In this document: positions 50,342 to 59,227 of the stretch, piece by piece
How positions within the stretch are numbered: position 1 is the stretch's first letter
How the letters are laid out: each line of letters begins with the position of its first letter
Assembly (NCBI RefSeq): GCF_014274465.1
Contig: NZ_CP060394.1
Location: 3,038,001 to 3,102,000 of the forward strand
DNA from: Alloacidobacterium dinghuense
GTDB lineage: Bacteria; Acidobacteriota; Terriglobia; Terriglobales; Acidobacteriaceae
Direction: 5' to 3'
DNA: 64,000 nucleotides
Notes under the pieces: generated by a model
What the model was told of the DNA's origin: nothing
Databases searched by the model: none
The model's input: only the letters and a program-made list of their open reading frames with translations
Made by a program: the position numbers and the translations under genes

Positions 50342-51454
50342 TTAAGGCTGCCCATAATAAGCGGCATTCGTCCGCGTTTTCACCCCAGGCTTATCAACCT
50401 TTACCGTTAGCGGATGGTATTCATTCACATGGTCCGACGGAGCGGAATCAAACGACATCGAATAGTAAGCGCTCGCATCCGCAACGCACGAGTTAATCTC
50501 GCCCAGCAAATCGTTGCTTGAATTCAATACGCGCCCGCCGCTCTGCGTTGCCAGAACCTGCAGCGCGAGGTTGCCGGGGCCCGCTTGCTTTGAGCTCTTC
50601 ACGCCTTTCAAAAAGCTCTCGTAATAAAACGTGCGCAACATGCTGCCGTCTCCCGCACCGACTGGGTCGATGGCGTACAACGTCATGCGTGACGTCCGGA
50701 GAGCGTTGCTGAAATTCGCAATCCAAGAAAAGAACGACTGCTGGTCCTTCGAACTGAACTCGACATTTGGCCCGGACAACAGCGGCCACCCTGGGCTGAG
50801 CCAAAGAACCATCTTCCGACCTTGCTTTGTGCCTTCATAGCTGATCAACCGATCCATAGCAGTGAAAGACGTCTGTAGCCGCTCCTGCGCACCGTAGAAG
50901 CCTGCAGACCTGCCGATGACTCGAAGCGCCGAATTGGTCGAGTCCAGCAGATCCGCCATCGCATTTCCGTCCCGCGATGGTTGTGGTTGAATCTGCGTGC
51001 CCGTATCCGTAAACACGACGATGGTCGTCGGATAGGCAAGCTTCCCGTTATTCTGCCGAAGAAACTTATCAATCTCCTGCCGCTCATACGCAACCCGCGA
51101 AAAGCCCGTGTTTACCAGGTCGATCAGCAGGATCACTTCAACCGGCGGATCAGCCGTGGTCCCCTGCAAAGCTTCAAATGAAGTCATCTTTTGGGGCTGA
51201 TTGTTGTCCAGAATCGTAAAGTCCTGCTGCTCCAATCCGGACAGAGCTTTGCCTGAAGAATCAGTTGCAACCACATCAAGGCTGATACGCCGTTGGCTCG
51301 TGATTGCGTTCTCTGCCACTTCCGGAGCGGGCGGTATCAACTTTTTCTCATCTGAACCGGAGGGTGCCTGTCCTGTGGCCTGTAGCATCGCGAAACGTTG
51401 CGTGAATAAAACCAGAAAACAGACCAGTGCAAACCTAACCCAGAACCTGCCCAT
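50342..51454 (-). CDS. secreted VWFA-related protein (acidobacterial type)
   Basis: 370 residues with a signal peptide (FALVCFLVLFTQRFAML). A small N-terminal module has RISLDVVATDSSGKALSGLEQQDFTILDNN, the pattern that precedes the A-domain in acidobacterial VWFA-related proteins. A VWA-like domain follows with VILLIDLVNTGFSRVAYERQ (degenerate MIDAS), TTIVVFTDTGTQIQPQPS and GRKMVLWLSPGWPLLSG. The C-terminus is SYYSMSFDS...YHPLTVKVDKPG. It is a paralogue, by layout, of the gene at 34842. The function is unknown. Confidence 0.82.
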   Translation of the reverse strand: MGRFWVRFALVCFLVLFTQRFAMLQATGQAPSGSDEKKLIPPAPEVAENAITSQRRISLDVVATDSSGKALSGLEQQDFTILDNNQPQKMTSFEALQGTTADPPVEVILLIDLVNTGFSRVAYERQEIDKFLRQNNGKLAYPTTIVVFTDTGTQIQPQPSRDGNAMADLLDSTNSALRVIGRSAGFYGAQERLQTSFTAMDRLISYEGTKQGRKMVLWLSPGWPLLSGPNVEFSSKDQQSFFSWIANFSNALRTSRMTLYAIDPVGAGDGSMLRTFYYESFLKGVKSSKQAGPGNLALQVLATQSGGRVLNSSNDLLGEINSCVADASAYYSMSFDSAPSDHVNEYHPLTVKVDKPGVKTRTNAAYYGQP

Positions 51455-51623
51455 TGAGCCCCCATGTGTTCTTGAAACAACCCATTTGTTACATCCGATA
51501 CGTTGGACGCGTCAAATGGGCTATCAAGACCCACCGGAGAGTAAACTATGTTCCTTGCTGCGAGACGAACGGGATTTTATCCCAGGGTTCTTCGCAACGC
51601 TGCAAGCTAGAGTCATCTCTCCC

Positions 51624-51859
51624 ATGCGTCTCCGCATTCTGAAATCCGGCTGTTCGCCGCATTCAGCTTCATCTCGCTTACCATTCTGGGAATTCTGATC
51701 TGGTGGGTTTGCTTGTATCTTCGCTTCCTTCAGCGAACCCGTGGAATGGGACTTGGAGCCGTTGCCGGTGGTGTGGACCATACTCCGTTCATAGTCATGG
51801 CTATTTCCTTCGTGGCGATTTTTGTTCTTTCGTTCGCCTATTTGTGGAAGCGAAGCTAG
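51624..51859 (+). pseudogene. small two-helix membrane protein, probably frameshifted
   Basis: The frame ending in a TAG at 51857 reads LFAAFSFISLTILGILIWW, then a basic loop RFLQRTRGMGLG and a second helix FIVMAISFVAIFVLSFAYLW, ending KRS. No ATG, GTG or TTG begins this frame upstream. The ATG at 51624 (MRLRILKSG) is one base out of phase and would join smoothly at about 51650 if one base were added. I infer a one-base deletion, either real decay or a sequence error. No ribosome-binding site is obvious. Confidence 0.4.
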
Positions 51860-51932
51860 ATCTCCCCGCCGTTGCATCACCCGTCCTGTGCCTCGCCACA
51901 ACCTCCACCGGCGTGATACAACGTTCCCCAAC

Positions 51933-53300
51933 ATGAACAAGCGCGATTTCCTCAAAACATCCGGCATACTACTGAGTGGAGCCACCTTGTCCCGATTCGT
52001 TCCCCCAGAAGCAGTTGAAGCCCAAAGCAGCGGGACCACCGGACCGCGCACCAACTGGGCTGGCAATCTCACTTATTCGACAAACAATCTCTACACCCCG
52101 ACTTCAGTAGAAGAAGTCCAGCAGGTCGTCAAGCGTTGCGACAAGCTCCGCGCCTTGGGCGCACGCCACTCCTTCAACGCCATCGCCGACAGCACCGCCA
52201 ACCAGATCTCGCTCGAACACCTCGATGAGATGACCATCGATAGCAAGGCGCACACTGTCACCGTCGGAGCAGGCGTCCGCTACGGCAGGCTTGCCCCCTA
52301 TCTCGACTCTCAAGGCTACGCCCTGCATAATCTCGCCTCTCTGCCTCACATCACGGTCATCGGAGCGTGCTCGACGGCAACCCACGGCTCCGGCATCCAC
52401 AACGGCAACCTCAGTACCGCCGTCTCCGCCCTCGAATTCGTCCAGGCCGACGGCACCCTCGCCACGCTCTCCCGCGCCAAAGATGGTGATACATTCAACG
52501 GCACAGTCGTCGCTCTAGGAGCCCTCGGCGTCTCCACCCGCATCACACTCGATCTGCTGCCCACTTTCCAAATGCGGCAGGCGGTCTACGAAGATCTCTC
52601 CTTCGACCAACTCCAGCACAATCTCGACGCCATCTTCGGCAGCGGATACAGCATCAGCCTTTTCACCGACTGGCAAAAGCATCAAGCCACGCAGGTCTGG
52701 ATCAAGAAACGCATGGAACCGGGAATGTCATCCACGTTGCCGCCGGAGTTCTACGGGGCAACGCTCGCCACACAGAAACTACACCCCATCACGGGACACG
52801 ACGCCACCCCCTGCACCGAACAGCAAGGCATTCCCGGACCATGGTATGAACGCATGCCGCACTTCCGCATGAACTTCACACCTTCAAGCGGAGCCGAGCT
52901 GCAAACCGAATACTTCGTCCCACGCGAGCACGGCTACGAAGCCATCCTCGCCGTCGAAAAGCTGCGTGACCGCATCACCCCGCACCTCTTCATCACCGAG
53001 CTGCGCACCATCGCCGCGGATAATCTCTGGATGAGCATGGCCTACAAGCGCGATTCACTCGCCATCCACTTCACCTGGAAACCCGAATGGCCGGCAGTGA
53101 AAGAAATCCTCCCGCTCATCGAAAAACAGCTCGCGCCCTTCGACCCGCGCCCGCACTGGGCCAAGCTCTTCACTATCCCGCCGAAGGAGCTGGAAGCAAA
53201 ATACGCAAAGCTGCCCGACTTCAAGTCGCTGGTCAAGCAGCACGACCCAGGCGGCAAATTCCGCAACGCGTTTCTGGACACGAACCTCTACACGGCTTAG
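51933..53300 (+). CDS. AldO-like FAD-binding alditol/lactone oxidase
   Basis: 455 residues from the ATG at 51933. The N-terminus KRDFLKTSGILLSGATL followed by a Pro/Ala segment looks like a Tat-type signal with KR in place of RR. The FAD-binding (PCMH) domain has CDKLRALGARHSFNAIA; in AldO-type oxidases the His of the HSFN motif is the covalent FAD site. LPHITVIGACSTATHGSG and LSTAVSALEFVQADG follow. The C-terminal part ends with a family segment HDPGGKFRNAFL, as in D-arabinono-1,4-lactone oxidases. It oxidises sugar alcohols or sugar lactones in the cell envelope, probably. The next gene is 6 bases away. Confidence 0.85.
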   Translation: MNKRDFLKTSGILLSGATLSRFVPPEAVEAQSSGTTGPRTNWAGNLTYSTNNLYTPTSVEEVQQVVKRCDKLRALGARHSFNAIADSTANQISLEHLDEMTIDSKAHTVTVGAGVRYGRLAPYLDSQGYALHNLASLPHITVIGACSTATHGSGIHNGNLSTAVSALEFVQADGTLATLSRAKDGDTFNGTVVALGALGVSTRITLDLLPTFQMRQAVYEDLSFDQLQHNLDAIFGSGYSISLFTDWQKHQATQVWIKKRMEPGMSSTLPPEFYGATLATQKLHPITGHDATPCTEQQGIPGPWYERMPHFRMNFTPSSGAELQTEYFVPREHGYEAILAVEKLRDRITPHLFITELRTIAADNLWMSMAYKRDSLAIHFTWKPEWPAVKEILPLIEKQLAPFDPRPHWAKLFTIPPKELEAKYAKLPDFKSLVKQHDPGGKFRNAFLDTNLYTA

Positions 53301-53306
53301 ATAGAC

Positions 53307-53675
53307 ATGTACGCAGCAGACTTTCGCCGCATCGCATTAAGCCTCGAAGGGGCGGAAGAAAGCTCGCACATGGGCGCACCCGACTTTCGCGTCGAAGGCA
53401 GAATCTTTGCCACACTTGCAGCCCAAAGCCAGGGTTACGGCAACCTCATGCTCACGGTAGAACAGCAACATGCCTTCATCGAAGACCGCCCTGACCTCTT
53501 CGTCCCCATCAAAGGAGGCTGGGGACGCATGGGAATGACACACATCGTCCTCGAAAAGGCCGACGAGGACTCATTGCGCGGTGCCCTAACCACCGCCTGG
53601 AACTTGCGCGTGGAGAAAAACACGAAATCCCAAAAGAAAGGCCACTCAGATAAAAAGCGCCTGTCACGACAATGA
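53307..53675 (+). CDS. MmcQ/YjbR-family protein
   Basis: 122 residues. Family elements: FRRIALSLEGAEESSHMGAPDFRVEGRIFATL (the fold's N-terminal helix and strand), LMLTVEQQHAFIED, FVPIKGGWGRMGMTHIVLEKAD and a basic C-terminus. MmcQ/YjbR proteins have a CyaY-like fold and are thought to bind DNA or other partners; the function is unclear. It starts 6 bases after the oxidase stop and is convergent with the DUF5522 gene. Confidence 0.85.
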   Translation: MYAADFRRIALSLEGAEESSHMGAPDFRVEGRIFATLAAQSQGYGNLMLTVEQQHAFIEDRPDLFVPIKGGWGRMGMTHIVLEKADEDSLRGALTTAWNLRVEKNTKSQKKGHSDKKRLSRQ

Positions 53676-53684
53676 AAATCGGAG

Positions 53685-53861
53685 TCACATCTCATCCTCA
53701 AGAGCTTCGGCCTGCCGCCATGGACAATGCCTACACCCCGACTCGCAGCAGTACCCGCGCTTCAGGTGGTACACCTCGGTGAAAACCAGGTAAGGCCCAT
53801 CCATGTAGTAATCCACCCCCTCAATCAAGGGCGCGGTGTCAGACGGTGGGAGGTTGCTCAT
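53685..53861 (-). CDS. DUF5522-type small Cys-rich protein
   Basis: 58 residues from the ATG at 53861. It is conserved in the small DUF5522 family: GVDYYMDGPYLVFTEVYHLK and RGYCCESGCRHCPW. Four Cys/His positions (CCxxxCRHC) look like a metal site. The function is unknown. The start lies 23 bases before the stop of the upstream Lhr helicase gene on the same strand, so the genes overlap and are probably translationally coupled. Confidence 0.75.
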   Translation of the reverse strand: MSNLPPSDTAPLIEGVDYYMDGPYLVFTEVYHLKRGYCCESGCRHCPWRQAEALEDEM

Positions 53862-56800
53862 AACTCGATTCTGCCAAAGGCAACCGCAGCGTGGAATCCG
53901 TGGTGCCCCATCCCGATGAAGACAGGGATGGCGCTTTAGAGGAAACCCGATCGGCACTTGAGAGAGCATTCCCTTCTAGGGGCATAAGAACAGCTTCATT
54001 AAACGTAACCCGGTTGCCGGCCACGGCTGCCACGCGTTCGCCCGGCACCACAATCCCGATTAGATTCAACGGATCGGCAGCCGCCACCGTGACCGGCTCT
54101 AGCTTGATCCCGCTACGCCGAGCCTCGCGCAACGATTCCAACGCCGCAGGCAGCGCAAACTGCTCGCCGCCGAAGCCGGACACAAAGCGCCCGCCCCGAA
54201 CCTCGCCGCGAGCCTCCATCCGGCGTAGGAACTGCAGCAATTCGCGCCAGGGCGGAACCGTAGTCTCCCGCTCCAGAAGGTCGCGAAACACGACGCCATA
54301 GCGCGCCAGCAACATCCGGCAAGCCGACTCGATCTCAGATTCGCGCCGGAGAACGGCATGAGTCCCCGTTTGGCCGCCGTCGGGATCTTCCAACGCCCGG
54401 AACAAGCTCCAACGCCCAGCCGCCTGCTTCGCCCGCACCCGAGTAGCCGCAACCTGCTTCCGCCGGGGATCAATCAGCACTCGCAGACTGTCGAAGCCAT
54501 CCGCCGTCACAAGTCCGGCAGCCACCAGTTCCCAAAGCGCGAGGTCAAGTTCCGCCCCCTGAACGCCGAGCCGACGAACCAGATCGCCGGCAAACATCGC
54601 CCCGCTCGATGAGAGAAGATCACGAACGCGACCGGTAAGCTCACTGAGGCAGGCTGTCAGGCAAGTCTCCGGAATCTTGCGCTCGGAGAGGCACAAATCC
54701 ATCCAGAGTGCCTCTTCCCGCACAAAGAACGTCACCGGAGCCATGCTCGTCGGCACAACGCGCCGCGGGCCGCCTGACTTCACGGAAGCGAATGCTGGAT
54801 GTGGCGAAATCCGCCCCCACCCCACAACGCCCGACAAACACAGGCCATCCAGCCAGCGCGGATCGTAGCCGGCAACGCGCTGAGGCAGAATCGACCGCTC
54901 CCACTCAATTGCCGGAGCCTCAAAGCCTTCAAGCCTGCGCAGCGCCTCGAGAACCCCTGCTTCACCAGTAAGCTGAGTATTGGGAGCCACATGTTGCCAC
55001 CTCAATAGCCACTGCATAAAGACAGAGGGTGTGACGGGTTCAACCTGCTTTCGCAGAGCCACCAGCGTCCGCTTGTGAATCCGCTGTAACAGCCGCCGCT
55101 CACACCATTCCACATCCTCATCGGGCAGAGATTCTAAGGATCCACGGCCCTCGAAGACGCCGCGTAGAATCGTCCCTGACATCTCAAGTCGAAGCATCTG
55201 CTTCCAGATCTCGCTCGAGGCAACGCCAAGCCTTCCCGCCAATGACCGCGACGACACTGGTCCGAGAATCGCCATCCAACCTTGTACAACCTTGCGCAAA
55301 GCCTCATCTGCATCTGTCACGAGTACAGATACGAAACGGCCGGAATCGGCGAACTTGACTTCAGGCCAAAGCAACCTCAACCAATCAGCACGTTCAGCGG
55401 CGCACAGGTAACTGCGCTGATCCACAATGGCAAAGGCAGCACGTCTCTGTTCTTCCAGACGCGAAGAGAAGATGTCCCAATCACGGGCCGCTGGATGCGA
55501 CAAGACATCCGCAGGAACAATGACCAGCGAGCACAACAAGTCATGGAGTTCGTGCTCGTCGCGAATATCGGGCCAGATTTCCTCACGAACTGAAGCGATT
55601 GCCTCCGGAGAAAGCCTGCCCGCGTCGCCCAGCAGATTGTCCGGTAGAACGCCGCGCATGCTGACCGCCCGCGCGCGCCGCTCTTCCAGCGGAGCGTCAT
55701 CGAGATAAGCATACGGATTCGCATTCAGCATCTCGTGCGCAAAGTGCGACGGCGTTGCGGTGTCGACGGCGAGGCAACGGATCCTGCCGGAATGCATGTC
55801 CTGAAGAACTCGTTTCAGTCCTTCGAGATCCATAGCCTCACCAAGCACATCTTTCATCACTTCACGAACGAGGGGATGGTTGGGAATCTCGATATCCCCT
55901 TCGATGTTCTCCTGGCACGCCGCTACTTGTGGGAAGACGCTTGCCAGCAGATCATCCGCGCGCGTCCGCTGAATCTGCGGCGGAATCTTCTTCCCGTTTT
56001 TGAAGCGCAGCAGTTGCAGGCTGCGTCCGGCATCCCATTTCCAGCGCGCCTTGAAGATTGGCGATGCCAGCGAGGCCTGTTCCAGCAGATCGGTAACCGT
56101 GTGTTCCGTCAGAAACTGGAAGACATCGCTCAGTGGGAAGCTGTGCTGCTCGGCAAGCGAGATGTTCAGGCCGTTGTCTGTCGCGGCGGCTTGCAGCTCG
56201 AAGTTGAAGCCTCGGCAGAAGCGCTTGCGTAAGGCCAATCCCCAAGCCTTGTTGATGCGTCCGCCGAAGGGGGCGTGCAGAATGAGCTGCATGCCTCCGC
56301 CCTCATCGAAGAAGCGCTCGGCGATGACCGTCGTAAGCGTTGGAACTGCGCCCAGAATGGCACGTCCGGCCGTGATGTACCCAACCATCTGCTCTGCGCC
56401 AGACTCGCAGACACCACACTCCTGTTTGAGCCATGCGACTGTCTCCGCAACTTCTGCATTCGACTGGCTGATGTAACCGGGAAGAACGGTTGTCGTCCGC
56501 CGGTCGATCTCCTGTCGCAATTCGGAGACAAACTGCGACAACTCAATCGTCCGCTGCGGCGCTTCCCCGCGCCAGAAGGGCACGTTAGGAGGCTGCCCAT
56601 GAGCGTCTTCCACCAACACACGCCCGACGCGGCTCTCGACTCGCTGCACGCGCCAGCTTGTGTTCCCGAGCAGGATGATATCGCCGGCCATCGACTCGAT
56701 GGCGAAGTCTTCGTCCAGAGTCGCGATTTGCACGCCTTCGGGTTCCGCGATGACTGCGTACAGCGCAGTGTCAGGGATCGTTCCGCCGTTTGAGACTGCG

Positions 56801-58353
56801 ATTGTCCGCGCGCCTCGTCTCGCCTGGATGCGACCGTGGACGCGATCTCGCAGCAGGTAAGAACCGTAGCGTCCTCGGCTGGCTTCGATGCCGTCGGTCA
56901 GGAGACACAGCGCCTCGTCAAACTCGTGGCGAGTCAGGTCGCGATAAGGCAGCGCACGCCGCAGCACTTCGAAGAGCGCGTCCTCTTCCCACGGCTCGGC
57001 GGCACAGGCTGCGACAATCTGCTGCATCAGCACGTCCATCGGTTGCGGCGGAATCTCCAGCCTGTCGAGAACTCCGGAACGCATGGCACGGATGAGGGCT
57101 GCGTGTTCGAGCAGGTCGTCGCGAGTCGTGGCGAAGAAGCGGCCCTTCGGAATCGCGCCTCGCCAGTGTCCGGCGCGGCCTACGCGCTGCATGGCTGCGG
57201 CAATCGCACGCGGCGAGTTTATCTGGCAGACCAGATCGACGTTGCCGATGTCGATCCCTAGTTCGAGCGACGCGGTCGCTACAAGCAGGCGAATTTCACC
57301 CTGCTTCAATCTGCGCTCCGCTTCGAGGCGTAGCTTGCGGGAGAGGCTTCCGTGATGCGCTGCTACGTTCTCTTCGCCGAGAAGCTCGCCCATACAGAAT
57401 GCGAGTCGTTCGACGAGCCGTCGCGTGTTGACGAAGACCAGTGTTGAGCGGTGTTCCAGCGCTAGCTCGGCGAGTCGCTTGTAGATGCCGTCCCAGATGG
57501 CGTTGCTTGCGACTGCGCCCAGCTCTTCGTCCGGAACTTCGATGGCAAGGTCGAGTGTGCGTCGCTGTCCGACCTGTACAACTTCGACGCTCTTGCCGCG
57601 ATTTCCGCCCAGGAACTCTGCTACCAGCTCTATTGGATTCTGCGTAGCCGATAGGCCAATACGCTGTGGTACTTCGCGGCCACCTGTAACCCAATCGCCT
57701 ACAGAAAGGCGGTTTTCGCCACTGACCAGCGCGTCCAGCCTTTCCAGCGTTAGGGCCAGGTGCGCGCCACGCTTGTCATCGGCGACGGCGTGAATTTCAT
57801 CCACAATCACTGTATTCACGCGGCGCAGGTTGTTGCGGCTCTTCTCGGCTGTCAGCAGAATGTAGAGCGATTCCGGCGTGGTAACCAGAATATGTGGCGG
57901 ATGCTTCAGCATTCGCTGCCGCTCGGCGGGGAGAGTATCGCCTGTGCGAACCGCAGTCCGAATCTGCGGTGACAAATAGCCGCGATCGAGGGCCAGTTGT
58001 TGGATTTCTTTCAGCGGCGCTTCAAGGTTCTTCTGTACGTCGTTTGAGAGCGCTTTGAGTGGCGATACGTAGACGACCTCCGTCTCCGATCCGAGGCGGC
58101 CTTCAAGAGCCTTGCGGATGAGTTGGTCGATGCAAATGAGAAACGCAGCCAGCGTTTTGCCGGAACCTGTCGGCGCTGAAATGAGCGTTGGCTTGCCTGC
58201 CAGGATGTGGGGCCAGCCCTCTTCCTGCGGCTCGGTTGGCGTGCCGAACTTGCGAACGAACCATTCCTGCACGACGGGATGCGCCCAGGCGAGGCTCTCG
58301 GGAATCGCCGCAGATTGCGCGCTTTCCTCCGGCAAGGCAGGCGGAAACAGCAT
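53839..58353 (-). CDS. lhr: large Lhr-type DEAD/DEAH-box helicase
   Basis: 1504 residues, consistent with bacterial Lhr (about 1,400-1,600). The superfamily 2 helicase core is at the N-terminus: Walker A SAPTGSGKT (59-67), VVYVSPLKAL, VTTPESLYILL, VDEIHAV (185-191, DEIH), GLSATQNPIE, LVFVNTRRLVERLA, LVATASLELGIDIG and QRVGRAGHWRG (motif VI). A winged-helix and beta-barrel region follows and then a long C-terminal extension with tandem winged-helix-like units, where Lhr proteins differ most. Lhr is a DNA/RNA translocase and helicase implicated in DNA repair. The 3' end overlaps the DUF5522 gene. Confidence 0.95.
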   Translation of the reverse strand: MLFPPALPEESAQSAAIPESLAWAHPVVQEWFVRKFGTPTEPQEEGWPHILAGKPTLISAPTGSGKTLAAFLICIDQLIRKALEGRLGSETEVVYVSPLKALSNDVQKNLEAPLKEIQQLALDRGYLSPQIRTAVRTGDTLPAERQRMLKHPPHILVTTPESLYILLTAEKSRNNLRRVNTVIVDEIHAVADDKRGAHLALTLERLDALVSGENRLSVGDWVTGGREVPQRIGLSATQNPIELVAEFLGGNRGKSVEVVQVGQRRTLDLAIEVPDEELGAVASNAIWDGIYKRLAELALEHRSTLVFVNTRRLVERLAFCMGELLGEENVAAHHGSLSRKLRLEAERRLKQGEIRLLVATASLELGIDIGNVDLVCQINSPRAIAAAMQRVGRAGHWRGAIPKGRFFATTRDDLLEHAALIRAMRSGVLDRLEIPPQPMDVLMQQIVAACAAEPWEEDALFEVLRRALPYRDLTRHEFDEALCLLTDGIEASRGRYGSYLLRDRVHGRIQARRGARTIAVSNGGTIPDTALYAVIAEPEGVQIATLDEDFAIESMAGDIILLGNTSWRVQRVESRVGRVLVEDAHGQPPNVPFWRGEAPQRTIELSQFVSELRQEIDRRTTTVLPGYISQSNAEVAETVAWLKQECGVCESGAEQMVGYITAGRAILGAVPTLTTVIAERFFDEGGGMQLILHAPFGGRINKAWGLALRKRFCRGFNFELQAAATDNGLNISLAEQHSFPLSDVFQFLTEHTVTDLLEQASLASPIFKARWKWDAGRSLQLLRFKNGKKIPPQIQRTRADDLLASVFPQVAACQENIEGDIEIPNHPLVREVMKDVLGEAMDLEGLKRVLQDMHSGRIRCLAVDTATPSHFAHEMLNANPYAYLDDAPLEERRARAVSMRGVLPDNLLGDAGRLSPEAIASVREEIWPDIRDEHELHDLLCSLVIVPADVLSHPAARDWDIFSSRLEEQRRAAFAIVDQRSYLCAAERADWLRLLWPEVKFADSGRFVSVLVTDADEALRKVVQGWMAILGPVSSRSLAGRLGVASSEIWKQMLRLEMSGTILRGVFEGRGSLESLPDEDVEWCERRLLQRIHKRTLVALRKQVEPVTPSVFMQWLLRWQHVAPNTQLTGEAGVLEALRRLEGFEAPAIEWERSILPQRVAGYDPRWLDGLCLSGVVGWGRISPHPAFASVKSGGPRRVVPTSMAPVTFFVREEALWMDLCLSERKIPETCLTACLSELTGRVRDLLSSSGAMFAGDLVRRLGVQGAELDLALWELVAAGLVTADGFDSLRVLIDPRRKQVAATRVRAKQAAGRWSLFRALEDPDGGQTGTHAVLRRESEIESACRMLLARYGVVFRDLLERETTVPPWRELLQFLRRMEARGEVRGGRFVSGFGGEQFALPAALESLREARRSGIKLEPVTVAAADPLNLIGIVVPGERVAAVAGNRVTFNEAVLMPLEGNALSSADRVSSKAPSLSSSGWGTTDSTLRLPLAESSYEQPPTV

Positions 58354-58449
58354 TCGCTCATTTTATCCTGATTTTCGTTTCTTGTTCGCCTGTTTCCGCG
58401 CAGGCGGGGGTGGGTCCCCCCTCCCCCCATCCGAAGAAACCGGGTTCAC

Positions 58450-58554
58450 GTATTTTCAATGACATAGCGGGGAATCATCCCCGCTATCCATCTGATTCAA
58501 TTAGCTTTAAGTGCTTTCTAGTGTTTTCAATCGCTTAGCAGGGGATTAGCTCCG
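58450..58554 (+). repeat. imperfect direct repeat, TTTTCAAT..TAGC.GGGGA type
   Basis: The left copy (58450-58483) starts GTATTTTCAATGACATAGCG and the right copy (58521-58554) starts GTGTTTTCAATCGCTTAGCA. About three quarters of positions match by eye. The left copy includes one hairpin arm (58464-58473). Such repeats could be remnants of a recombination site; no integrase is present. Confidence 0.4.
58464..58487. terminator. ten-base-pair perfect hairpin downstream of the direct repeat
   Basis: ATAGCGGGGA (58464-58473) and TCCCCGCTAT (58478-58487) flank loop ATCA. No T-run follows on the plus strand, and the minus strand has only GTCATTG. It is probably a structural element rather than a Rho-independent terminator. 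Confidence 0.35.
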
Positions 58555-58564
58555 GCACAATGAA

Positions 58565-58591
58565 AAACGCCCGCTTGGATGGCGGGCGTTT
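58565..58591. terminator. Rho-independent terminator-like stem
   Basis: AAACGCCCGC (58565-58574) and GCGGGCGTTT (58582-58591) flank a 7-base loop. The plus strand continues TTTCTG, and the minus strand has the mirrored T-run TTTTTCATTG. It does not follow any recognised gene on either strand. Confidence 0.6.
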
Positions 58592-58815
58592 CTGTTCATT
58601 TCTGCTCTTATCTCTATTCTAGCAAGTTGCGCGAATTAACACGCCAACTCCGGCGCGATTCTTCTCTTTTAGAATGTGCGAATTGCAGAATTTCATGGCG
58701 TTGAGGGGCTTGACAAACTTTTCCACAGCCTTAACGAAACCTTTAGAAAGCGCCTATTCCTCTTTTACGCTTGCATCGTTTGAATTGAGATTGCCGGCAT
58801 TCCGGCGGAGGAATC

Positions 58816-59049
58816 ATGAGCGCATTTCGTACTCGCAGGCCCCTATTGGTAGATGCTCAACAATGCACGGAAACAAAGACGATCACTACCGATCTGGGCT
58901 TCTGCAATGTGCAACGCGGCGACTGGATTGTGCGCGGGGAAAACGGCGAATGCTACGTGGTGGATGACGCCTTTTTCCAACGCACCTTCGCTCCGCTCCA
59001 AACTTACCCCTGGGAAAACAACGAAGAAGGTCGCTGCTATGGTTCGTAA
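58816..59049 (+). CDS. small protein of unknown function
   Basis: 77 residues. A GGAGGAATC ribosome-binding site precedes the ATG. The middle has GFCNVQRGDWIVRGENGECY, a beta-strand pattern that resembles short phage or mobile-element proteins of the 'GDWIVxGxxGE' type, followed by VVDDAFFQRTFAPL. It may be a small beta-barrel. I cannot name it. It overlaps the next small ORF by 11 bases. Confidence 0.5.
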   Translation: MSAFRTRRPLLVDAQQCTETKTITTDLGFCNVQRGDWIVRGENGECYVVDDAFFQRTFAPLQTYPWENNEEGRCYGS

Positions 59050-59164
59050 AGCTCAAGTACAGGCAAAACCAACTCCCCGCACGCAGCAGACGGACGCGGG
59101 GTTTGCTCGGTTGCTGATTACCACGATGCGCATATACGCCGATCCCGTTCTGAAGACCCGGTAA
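59039..59164 (+). CDS. possible small basic protein
   Basis: A 41-residue frame starting ATG at 59039 with an AGAAGG about 7 bases upstream. It overlaps the preceding small ORF, which suggests coupling. It is basic at the N-terminus and ends in a helix-like FARLLITTMRIYADPVL. No homology is recognised. It may be real or chance. Confidence 0.3.
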   Translation: MVRKAQVQAKPTPRTQQTDAGFARLLITTMRIYADPVLKTR

Positions 59165-59227
59165 AGTCGCAATTTCAGCCCTCGTCGAAGCGAGGCAAGG
59201 CCAGCACGACAGCGCGAAGGTCTCGCG

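Larger units (their letters stand above)
58354..58815. other. gene-free region with hairpins and imperfect direct repeats
   Basis: No gene is seen between lhr and the small ORF at 58816. It holds a perfect ten-base-pair hairpin (58464-58487), a terminator-like stem (58565-58591), and two similar stretches of about 34 bases (58450-58483 and 58521-58554) that share TTTTCAAT...TAGC.GGGGA. A TTGACA (58710-58715) lies about 100 bases before the ORF at 58816 but has no good -10 partner. Confidence 0.5.

Noticed and set aside
55735-56232. Long frames opposite the lhr helicase
   Set aside because: Antisense shadows of a GC-rich gene with no recognised motif.
58354-58460. tRNA 3' end near GGGTTCACG at 58442
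   Set aside because: No cloverleaf can be drawn: no acceptor pairing, and the T-loop does not match GTTCRANNC.
58700-58740. Sigma-70 promoter for the 58816 ORF
   Set aside because: TTGACA at 58710 is a good -35, but there is no convincing -10 at 16-18 bases; not called as a promoter.
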